DNA of 38,422 bases from Candidatus Methylomirabilota bacterium (GTDB lineage: Bacteria > Methylomirabilota > Methylomirabilia > Rokubacteriales > DASRDR01), in NCBI GenBank assembly GCA_036005065.1, contig DASYQW010000162.1, positions 1 through 38,422 on the forward strand, in the 5' to 3' direction. Within the stretch, counting starts at the first letter, position 1, and each line of letters starts with the position of its first letter. Below the pieces are notes generated by a model that was given only the letters and a program-made list of their open reading frames with translations, was not told the DNA's origin and made no database searches. Positions 25,358 through 31,713 of this stretch are shown piece after piece. A program made the translations under genes and the position numbers.

Positions 25358-26712
25358 CAGCCCTCCTCGGGCGCCGGGGCAAGCCGAAGGCCGGTCCCGA
25401 TGACCTCCCGGATTGCCAGAAAGCGGCCGGGCCTTTCCGCGTCCGGCACCATCTCCTCCAGCTCCAACATCATTCGAGTGACGTGCCGGTTCAGGCTCTG
25501 GAGATCGTCGGCATTCCGGAGCTCCATCATGCAGCGGTCGAGGGCGCGCTGATAGATCGGCTGGTGCGTCAGGCCGACCTGATAGGCTGGGTCGAAGAGG
25601 AGTTCGTACCGCTCCGTGAGCAGGAGGCGAGACAGGTGTCGGGCGGCTTGAAGCGAATCCATCGCCTCGTTGTCCGCCTCCAGGACGATGAACTTGTCCT
25701 TGAAGGGGAGGAGCTTCCACACCTGCGGGTTGATCGGTTCCCTTACCCACAGGCGTCCTGAGCGGTATCGAAGCGCGAAATCGCAGATCGTGCGGTCTCC
25801 AAGCCGCATCGACAGCCGGGGCAAGAGGGCGGTGAGTGCTTCCACGGGAATTTCGCCGAGGCTCTTGTACCTCGACCGGATGGGCGCGAGCTCTCGTCGT
25901 TGCTCCTCGAGCCCCATGAGCTCGAGAAGGACGCGGAGAGAGCTCTGGAGCTGCGAGAGATTCATCCCCCCGACCGCGTCCCTGATCTGTGGATTCAGCA
26001 CCTCGGGCAGTTCGGTCGGCGGCGTGCGCGGCCACGGCGCCATTCGCTCCCCGAAGAGATGGTCGAAGGGCGGAGTGAGGCCGACCCCCCGGCCAATCGC
26101 CTCCCGGAGGGTGGTCAACACGGGATCCACGGCCGAGGCGTCGCGGAAATCGCGACCGCTCAAGGCGGCGAGAGCCTGCTCCTTCAGTTCCTCGATTGCC
26201 GTGTCGCCGAGGCGTTGCAAGCTGTCGAGGACGTCGAGGTAGGCATTGAACTCGACCGCCGCCTCTCCGAGGCCGGGATCGTGGAAGAGGTTGAAATGGA
26301 GGCAGACGAAGAGCCTGGCCAGCTCCCGTCGAACCTGGTAAGGCTGCAAGGCTCTCGCATCCTGCTGCAAGAGTCCCCACTTCTCGGCGGCCGACATCGA
26401 CTGAAGCTCTTCATTGGTCAAGTCCTGCAGGCTCGTTCCGGGCGTGAACCGCTTCGCCTCCAAGGCCTGCAGGGCATGCGCGGTGTACCGCGAGACGAAG
26501 CCCTGCGCGACGTGCCGCATCTGATGCAGCTCGAGGTGTTCGCTGAAGTCGCCGAGCATCTCCTGCGCCGCCGTCGGGGAGAGGCAGTCCCGAAGCACTC
26601 GGACGGTCCACCGGAGCTCGGCTTCCTCCATGAAGGGAATCCGCTCCAGCAGCTCTTCGGCCCGCCGCTCGATGTACCGGCGCTGCGGGGCGATCCGTGA
26701 CGGCTCTTCCAT
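25357..26712 (-). CDS. Unknown 451-residue helical protein of the AAA+/VWA operon
   Basis: A long, predominantly helical soluble protein from ATG 26712, the first Met after the previous gene (38 nt gap). N-terminal region: RYIERRAEELLERIPFMEEA, then LSPTAAQEMLGDFSEHLELH and NLSQLQSSLRVLLELMG. The C-terminal third has a mixed segment (MRLGDRTICDFALRYRSGRL, LLPFKDKFIVLEADNEAMDS). No known catalytic motif, cysteine cluster or membrane helix. The start has only a weak ribosome binding site (GAG), so coupling to the upstream gene is likely. I do not recognise the family; its fixed place between the VWA gene and the TPR gene suggests a partner of the ATPase. Confidence 0.75.
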   Translation of the reverse strand: MEEPSRIAPQRRYIERRAEELLERIPFMEEAELRWTVRVLRDCLSPTAAQEMLGDFSEHLELHQMRHVAQGFVSRYTAHALQALEAKRFTPGTSLQDLTNEELQSMSAAEKWGLLQQDARALQPYQVRRELARLFVCLHFNLFHDPGLGEAAVEFNAYLDVLDSLQRLGDTAIEELKEQALAALSGRDFRDASAVDPVLTTLREAIGRGVGLTPPFDHLFGERMAPWPRTPPTELPEVLNPQIRDAVGGMNLSQLQSSLRVLLELMGLEEQRRELAPIRSRYKSLGEIPVEALTALLPRLSMRLGDRTICDFALRYRSGRLWVREPINPQVWKLLPFKDKFIVLEADNEAMDSLQAARHLSRLLLTERYELLFDPAYQVGLTHQPIYQRALDRCMMELRNADDLQSLNRHVTRMMLELEEMVPDAERPGRFLAIREVIGTGLRLAPAPEEG

Positions 26713-26750
26713 CTCACGCGCCTCGTTGGTCGTCTGTCGAGATTCGACGG

Positions 26751-27092
26751 TCAGATGGAGTCGGGACAGAAGATGGCCCAGGGGAAGTTGTAGTAGTCCT
26801 CGCCCATCCACTCGTCGATATGGGCCCCGTGCTCCCCGCGATAGGCGAAGTCGGCGTCGAACTCGTACGCGACGATCATCCGCTCTTCGAAATCGAAGTA
26901 GCGGATGGCGAAGCGCTCGCAGCCGTCGACATAGTGGGCGTCGATGGGACGGATGTCGGCGTGATCCATCCCCACCGCCCTCAGCAACTGGTAGAGGTCG
27001 TACCGCGTCCCCTGAATGGTCAGCTCGGTGAGGCCGCGCCCGATCTCCCCGAACCGCTCTTCCATGCGTTTCCGTTCCTGCCCTGGAACCAT
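26751..27092 (-). CDS. Unknown 113-residue acidic protein of the AAA+/VWA operon
   Basis: A short acidic protein, start ATG 27092 supported by GGAGGA 8 nt upstream. Conserved-looking segments are GLTELTIQGTRYDLYQLLRAVGM, the aromatic FAIRYFDFEERMIVAYEFDAD and the C-terminal DEWMGEDYYNFPWAIF (each given in part). There are no cysteine pairs, membrane helices or known motifs. It lies 65 nt after the VWA gene and 38 nt before the 451-residue gene on the same strand, so it belongs to that operon. Family not recognised; Met10 (27065) is a possible internal start. Confidence 0.7.
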   Translation of the reverse strand: MVPGQERKRMEERFGEIGRGLTELTIQGTRYDLYQLLRAVGMDHADIRPIDAHYVDGCERFAIRYFDFEERMIVAYEFDADFAYRGEHGAHIDEWMGEDYYNFPWAIFCPDSI

Positions 27093-27157
27093 TCTGGCTG
27101 TCCTCCGGGTTTCTTGCGGCGCGACGCTTCTCGGGCTGTCGCCCCGCGTCGCGCGGG

Positions 27158-28267
27158 TCAGTCGTCGAAATGGCGATCGCGGCCGATCGCCTCCAAGATG
27201 CGCTCGGCGCTGATCTCGTCCATGGGATAGAACTCGCCCCCCATGGCCGCGGCCAGTTCTTCGGCGGGCGCCAAGACATGCGGGTCTGACGTCCGCCGGC
27301 CCTGGCCGGCCGTGCCGAGGACGATGCTGCGGATCTTTCCGGCCCGGATGATCTCCCCGAGCCGAGCGGCTTCCTGGCCGGGCGCCGTGTCGCCCATCGA
27401 CACATTGGCCCGGCCGTCACTGATGAGGATGAGCACGGGGTTGAGCTTCCGTTCCTTGCGACGCTCCTGCTGGATCAGCTCGTAGCCGGTGAAGAGCCCC
27501 CTGGAAAGGGGCGTCGTGCCTCCGGTGGCCAGGGATTGGAAGGCCCTCTTGGCCAGCTCCACACTCGACGTCGGGCGCAGGATGACGGCGGCCGACTGCT
27601 CGCGAAAGGTGACCAGGCCCACCCGATCCCGGCGCTGGTAGGCATCTACCAGCAGGGACAGGATCGCCCCTCGAGTGGCGAGGAGCCGCCGCTGCGTGCC
27701 CATGGAGCCGCTGCAGTCCACCACGAAGAGGAGCAGATGGCCGACCTTGCGCTCTCGGACCTTGGCGTGGAGGTCCGAGGGCTCGACCTGGACAGCCATA
27801 TCCCGCGGCTCTCGGCGTTGCCGGTGCAGGGCGGCCGTACGGATCGTCGCATCGAGGGCAACGTCCCGGCTGAGGGGGCCGGCATGGAAGGCGCGGATGT
27901 AGCGGCCGCGGGCGAGCTCGGTCCGGGCGGTGCCCCGCTTGCCCGGCGTGTCCCGGCGTTGCCGCTCCTTCCGGGAGGTGAGCAGATGGGGGTTATGGCC
28001 CTCCATGATCCGCTGGAGTAGGACCTCGTCGAATTCGATCCTTTGCATCTCCCGATCGTAGGGTCGGTAGGGGCAATCATCCTGATCGCAGTGACACAGG
28101 CGGGCCGCTGCGCCGACGCTCCCCGCCCCGCCGGAGCCTCCACCCCCGCCTGGTCCCTCCCGGGGTCGGCGATCCGTGCTGTCGTGCGCCGTCCGGGACG
28201 CGCGGCTGACACCCGGGGAGTCTCTCGGATCGATGGCGGCCGAGACCGACGAGGCAGGCTCCGCGTC
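27158..28267 (-). CDS. VWA-domain part of an AAA+-VWA (ChlD/BchD-like) protein, reached by +1 frameshift
   Basis: Open from Asp codon GAC 28267 to the stop at 27158. It first encodes a 73-residue linker that turns Pro/Gly-rich (GPGGGGGSGGAGS) and ends with a Cys cluster CHCDQDDCPYRPYDRE, then 296 residues from Met 28048. The VWA domain shows the MIDAS signature DCSGSM (Asp111 from that Met), the Thr motif GGTTPLSRG and ISDGRANV. This matches the C-terminal half of Mg/Co-chelatase D subunits. The ATG at 28048 has no ribosome binding site except GGGAG directly against it; no ATG, GTG or TTG occurs in this frame between 28267 and 28048. Reading through the site at 28265-28280 would fuse it to the AAA+ protein (716 residues). 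An independent, shorter product from 28048 cannot be excluded. Confidence 0.85.
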   Translation of the reverse strand, partial: DAEPASSVSAAIDPRDSPGVSRASRTAHDSTDRRPREGPGGGGGSGGAGSVGAAARLCHCDQDDCPYRPYDREMQRIEFDEVLLQRIMEGHNPHLLTSRKERQRRDTPGKRGTARTELARGRYIRAFHAGPLSRDVALDATIRTAALHRQRREPRDMAVQVEPSDLHAKVRERKVGHLLLFVVDCSGSMGTQRRLLATRGAILSLLVDAYQRRDRVGLVTFREQSAAVILRPTSSVELAKRAFQSLATGGTTPLSRGLFTGYELIQQERRKERKLNPVLILISDGRANVSMGDTAPGQEAARLGEIIRAGKIRSIVLGTAGQGRRTSDPHVLAPAEELAAAMGGEFYPMDEISAERILEAIGRDRHFDD

Positions 28268-28280
28268 AAAGATGCCTCCT
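28265..28280 (-). promoter_or_regulatory. Programmed +1 ribosomal frameshift site, prfB-like
   Basis: Minus strand AGG AGG CAT CTT TGA C: a Shine-Dalgarno-like AGGAGG, a 3-nt gap, the slippery CTT and an in-frame TGA followed by C. The E. coli prfB (RF2) recoding site is AGGGGG TAT CTT TGA C, so only two bases differ. A +1 slip from CTT to TTT places the ribosome on GAC (28267), exactly the frame of the VWA gene, with 73 open codons before its first Met. Observed directly; frameshifting itself is inferred from the match. Confidence 0.88.
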
Positions 28281-29309
28281 TTCCAGGAATGCGCCGGTCA
28301 GACGATCCAGTGTCTTGGCATCCAGGGCGCTTTCCTGGAACGGCAGACGCTTGACGCGGTGGCGGAGGCTCAGCTCGACGATGTCCCGAAGATCCTGCGG
28401 GGCCGGCTCCTGCTGCCCCCGAAAAGCGGTCGCGGCCAGGCTCGCCTTCAGCATGGTGATCTCGGCCCGATGGCCGTCCACCTTCATCTCTTCGGCCACC
28501 TCGGCGACGAGTTCGATCAGCTCGTCGGCCGGGGTCAGAGCGGGGAGAAGCTCCCGAGCCCTGGCGATCTCGGCTTGGAGTATCTCTTGCGAGGCCTGCC
28601 ACTGCAGCCGGAACGCGTCCGCGTCGGTCTGGAAGGCCAGCGCGCGACGGGCGATCTCCTTGCGGTGCTCCCGGGACCGCTCGGTCTGGATCTCCACACA
28701 GAGGCCGAACCGGTCCAGGAGCTGTGGTCTCAGTTCCCCCTCCTCGGGATTCATGGTCCCCACCAGAATGAACCGGCACGGGTGGGCATAGCTCACGCCT
28801 TCCCGTTCCACCAGGTTGATCCCGGTGACGGCGACGTCGAGCAGGAGATCGACGATGTGGTCATCCAGGAGGTTCACCTCGTCGACGTACAGAATGGCCC
28901 GATGGGCCCGGGCCAGGATGCCGGGCTGGAAGGCCTTCTGCCCCCTCTTCAGTGCCGCCTCGATGTCGATGGATCCCACGACTCGGTCTTCCGAGGCATT
29001 CAGGGGGAGATCCACCACCGGAGTGGAGGTCTCGCTGAGCGATAGTGCTTCTCCCCTTTCCACCTTGGCCTGACACTCCGGGCAGAGGCCCTCTTTCTGG
29101 TCGGGGTGACAGGCGAACGCGCACCCGTGCACGACGAGGCGTGGCGGGAGGAGCTCGGCGATGCCCCGGACGGCGGTGGACTTGGCAGTGCCCTTTTGCC
29201 CGCGGATCAGAACCCCTCCGAGGCCAGGATCGATGGCATTGAAGACGAGCGCCTTCTTCATCGTGTCCTGGCCGAGGATCGCCGAGAACGGAAAGAGGGG
29301 TCGCTTCAC
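28266..29309 (-). CDS. AAA+ ATPase, Mg/Co-chelatase I-subunit type (ChlI/BchI-like)
   Basis: A 347-residue AAA+ ATPase of the chelatase I family. Walker A GQKGTAKST (residues 37-45), Walker B AILYVDEVNLL (138-148), the chelatase insert SIDIEAALKRGQKAFQPG and sensor region ILVGTMNPEEGELRPQLLDRFGL (in part). Four cysteines C63, C67, C76 and C79 (GCAFACHP, LCPECQ) form a probable metal site not needed for the core ATPase. The start is GTG 29309 with AAGGAG 6 nt upstream. The frame ends ERRHL-TGA at 28266, inside the prfB-like recoding site, so it can either terminate here or continue into the VWA part. No CobN/ChlH-type large chelatase subunit is in the window. Confidence 0.93.
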   Translation of the reverse strand: MKRPLFPFSAILGQDTMKKALVFNAIDPGLGGVLIRGQKGTAKSTAVRGIAELLPPRLVVHGCAFACHPDQKEGLCPECQAKVERGEALSLSETSTPVVDLPLNASEDRVVGSIDIEAALKRGQKAFQPGILARAHRAILYVDEVNLLDDHIVDLLLDVAVTGINLVEREGVSYAHPCRFILVGTMNPEEGELRPQLLDRFGLCVEIQTERSREHRKEIARRALAFQTDADAFRLQWQASQEILQAEIARARELLPALTPADELIELVAEVAEEMKVDGHRAEITMLKASLAATAFRGQQEPAPQDLRDIVELSLRHRVKRLPFQESALDAKTLDRLTGAFLERRHL

Positions 29310-29494
29310 GGGGATCTCCTTTTTTTCCCGCGTCTGCTCCCGGTATCTGTGCCTCCGCGTGGAGGTTCTACCCCCAGGCGGGCGTTGGCCGGCTCTCGAT
29401 GACCAGCCTCGGAGTGCGAGAGACGGCCGGCACGCGATCTGCCATCCGTGTGCGGGGCCCGTCGTCTCACCGGATTCATCCGGGGAGTGCCTGG

Positions 29495-29524
29495 ATTCTA
29501 TCGGTTGCGGGGGATCGAGGTCAA
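29495..29524 (-). promoter_or_regulatory. Candidate promoter of the AAA+/VWA operon
   Basis: On the minus strand TTGACC (29524-29519), 18-nt spacer, TAGAAT (29500-29495). It lies just inside repeat copy D and would give a leader of about 180 nt to the GTG at 29309. Confidence 0.5.
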
Positions 29525-29531
29525 CGGCGCG

Positions 29532-29725
29532 CTAGGTCATTTCGGGGGGGTCTCGGAAGACCCCCCCGATGCCCCCCCGTCGTGGCGGCGGCGAGCCGCC
29601 GCTCGGAGCACTCCTCGATGCACCACACGCTCGGTGGCCGGTGCCGGGATACTCACGCTCGAAGCGGAACACCAACCCGCGGCGGCGGGGCGATTCGTAG
29701 CGCCCGGTTACTCCGACACCGTCCT
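29532..29725 (+). repeat. Dispersed intergenic repeat, copy D
   Basis: Begins CTAGGTCATTTCGG like copy B, with the hairpin TCGGGGGGGTCT/AGACCCCCCCGA, GGCGGCGGCGAGCCGCCGCTCGGAG (in part), CTCGATGCA and GCCGGGATACTCAC. A second tail TTACTCCGACACCGTCCT ends near 29725, so this copy may carry an internal insertion or a double tail. Confidence 0.8.
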
Positions 29726-29812
29726 GGAAGCTGAACGGCGTTCGCCGGCTCCGCGAATCCACTGCAAGGAAGCGGGATTGCGGCGGCCCGGGGCCAGGCC
29801 GTCGGCGGGGGC

Positions 29813-29841
29813 TTGACAAGACCGGGGACGCGTGGTATCAA
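29813..29841 (+). promoter_or_regulatory. Sigma70-type promoter of the MFS transporter gene
   Basis: Perfect TTGACA (29813-29818), 17-nt spacer, TATCAA (29836-29841). Transcription would begin near 29848, leaving a leader of about 450 nt before the ATG at 30300. Confidence 0.7.
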
Positions 29842-30299
29842 CGCGCCACTACTTTTCGGGTCGGGCCTTGCTGAGGATCACCCCAATTCATTCGACGGCC
29901 TCAGCGTCAGAGGAGCGAGCGGCCGGGTCACGGGCGCGGTGTCGGGCAGGCTCCCGCCCGAGTCGATCCCGCCGGCGACCCTCCTCCCCGGCTACCTCCT
30001 CGAACGTCGTTCGATTGCGCCGTCTGGCTTCCGTCCAGGCAGCCCTCGGTGCGGATACAGCGAATCACCGGTACGCCCGTCGGAACCGTGAGAGGAGGTG
30101 AGGGGAGGAAAGAGAGATCATCTCTCGGGGTATGGCCCGCTCGCGGGGCAGGGACTGAGGACTGCTACTCGGACGAGGTTGTTCCACGAGTTGTCCCGAA
30201 GGTGTCGTAGTCGACGAAGACATCCCGCGGTCAACGGTCGGGTCCGCGGGGGGCCCGGCACCTTCGGAGAATGGTGCGGCGACCGGAGAGGAGGAGGAG

Positions 30300-31538
30300 A
30301 TGGCCGCAGAGGAACACATCAATCGATGGTGGAGGGTCGTGGGCGGACTCTTGATGAACCTCGCCCTCGGCTCGCTCTACGCGTGGAGCGTGTTCGTCGC
30401 GCCGCTCGAGAAGGAGTTCGGGTGGAAGCGCGCGGACACCTCCACGATCTTCACGATCGCGGTCGTCGTCTTCGCGATCTCGTTCGTCCTGGCCGGGCGG
30501 CTCCAGGACAAGAAGGGGCCGTTCTGGGTCTCGGTGACCGGCGGCGTGCTGGTCAGTGTCGGGTTCTTCCTCAGCGCCTGGACCACGACGCTCGGCTGGA
30601 TCTTCTTCGTGTTCGGCGCGCTGGGCGGAATCGGGAACGGCTTCGGCTACGCGACGCCGATCCCGGTCATGGCCAAGTGGTTCCCGGATCGGCGGGGTCT
30701 GGCGGTCGGTCTCGCGGTCGCGGGCTACGGCGGCGGATCCGCTATCTTCGGCCCGCTGGCCCTGAACTGGCTCATCCCGAGCTACGGGTGGCGGGCAACC
30801 TTCCAGATCCTGGGGGTCATCTTCTTCATCATGACGATGGTCGGGGCGTTCCTCCTGAAGAACCCGCCGGCGGGCTACCGGCCGCCCGGCTGGGCCCCGG
30901 CGCCCGCGGCCAAGGCCGCCGCGACGACGCACGAGTTCACCCCCAGCGAGGCCCTGCGCACGCCGACCTTCTACTTCATGTGGATCGCCTACTGCCTCGG
31001 CACCGTGGCGGGCTTCATGGCGATCAGCCAGCTCGTCCCGTTCTTCCGCGGCGTGGGATTGGGTGCGATTGCGGGCACGGCCATCGTCGTCGGCGCCGTC
31101 GGCAACGCCGCGGGGCGGATCCTGTCGGGCTGGATGTCCGACGCGATGGGCCGCCTGAACGTGTTGCGGCTGATGATCGCGGTCTCGGCGGTGGCCATGC
31201 CGCTGGTGTACCTCGCGGGCGGCAATGCCGCGCTTCTCTTCATCCTGGTGTTCGTCATCTACTGGTGCTACGGCACCCAGCTCTCGGTGAACGCCTCGAC
31301 GACCTCGGACTTCTGGGGGACCAAGAACGCCGGCCTCAACTACGGCCTGCTGTTCACGGCGTGGGGCGTGGCCGGGATCATCGGCCCGCGGATCGCCGGC
31401 GTGCTCTTCGACAAGTACCAGAACTACCAGGTCGCCTTCTACTGGGCGGCGGCTCTGGCGGTGGTCGCGCTGATTTTCGAGTTTCTGGCGCGGCGTCCCG
31501 CGGTGCCCGAGGGGGCGCCGGTGAAGGCGGTGGCGTAG
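30300..31538 (+). CDS. MFS transporter, oxalate/formate antiporter (OFA) family type
   Basis: A 412-residue, twelve-helix major facilitator. The N-terminus RWWRVVGGLLMNLALGSLYAWSVF with EFGW and the DKKGP loop after helix 2 are typical of the OxlT-like OFA family; another family-like block is GIGNGFGYATPIPVMAKWFPDRRG (in part). GAGGAGGAG lies 4-6 nt before the ATG. OFA members exchange small carboxylates (oxalate/formate, pyruvate, lactate), so the substrate is only narrowed to an organic acid. It has its own upstream promoter. A large hairpin and an acyl-CoA ligase gene follow on the same strand, which suggests uptake of an acid that is then CoA-activated. Confidence 0.88.
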   Translation: MAAEEHINRWWRVVGGLLMNLALGSLYAWSVFVAPLEKEFGWKRADTSTIFTIAVVVFAISFVLAGRLQDKKGPFWVSVTGGVLVSVGFFLSAWTTTLGWIFFVFGALGGIGNGFGYATPIPVMAKWFPDRRGLAVGLAVAGYGGGSAIFGPLALNWLIPSYGWRATFQILGVIFFIMTMVGAFLLKNPPAGYRPPGWAPAPAAKAAATTHEFTPSEALRTPTFYFMWIAYCLGTVAGFMAISQLVPFFRGVGLGAIAGTAIVVGAVGNAAGRILSGWMSDAMGRLNVLRLMIAVSAVAMPLVYLAGGNAALLFILVFVIYWCYGTQLSVNASTTSDFWGTKNAGLNYGLLFTAWGVAGIIGPRIAGVLFDKYQNYQVAFYWAAALAVVALIFEFLARRPAVPEGAPVKAVA

Positions 31539-31573
31539 CCCTCCGGTCAGGCGACCGACGACCACGGGCGCAA

Positions 31574-31621
31574 GCTGCCCTCCGGTCCCGCCGTCGAGCT
31601 GCTTGGCGGGCGGAGGGCAGC
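31574..31621 (+). terminator. Large bipartite hairpin after the MFS gene
   Basis: GCTGCCCTCCG (31574-31584) pairs with CGGAGGGCAGC (31611-31621); inside it CCCGCC (31587-31592) pairs with GGCGGG (31605-31610). No T-tract. It may attenuate read-through into the ligase gene or protect the MFS mRNA end. Confidence 0.55.
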
Positions 31622-31713
31622 GGCGTCCACCGGCTCTCGATCCTCGGACACTCCAGCCTCGGTCCGTTTTCGGAGAGGCGCAACCGAACCTGCTGAAGGA
31701 GTAGGGGGAGACG

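Larger units (their letters stand above)
29310..30299. other. Divergent intergenic region between the AAA+/VWA operon and the MFS gene
   Basis: Nearly 1 kb without a convincing gene. It holds, in order, the leader and promoter of the leftward operon, repeat copy D (29532-29725), the rightward TTGACA/TATCAA promoter (29813-29841) and a leader of about 450 nt. The leader contains a GAGAGA/TCTCTC mini-hairpin near 30113 and a purine-rich GAGAGGAGGTGAGGGGAGG run near 30089 that does not precede a convincing frame. Confidence 0.5.

Noticed and set aside
24350-26380. 676-codon minus-strand frame for the TPR protein
   Set aside because: The N-terminal 340 codons are an out-of-frame reading of the 451-residue gene; the true start is ATG 25357, overlapping the upstream stop as TGATG.
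28049-28265. Plain intergenic spacer between two independent genes chlI and chlD
   Set aside because: The stretch is fully open in the VWA frame, encodes a Gly/Pro-rich linker plus a Cys cluster, and begins with a near-exact prfB recoding cassette.
29161-29535. 124-codon plus-strand ORF whose TAG lies in repeat copy D
   Set aside because: It overlaps the AAA+ gene antisense and its leader, and shows no protein-like features; the stop is simply the CTAG of the repeat.
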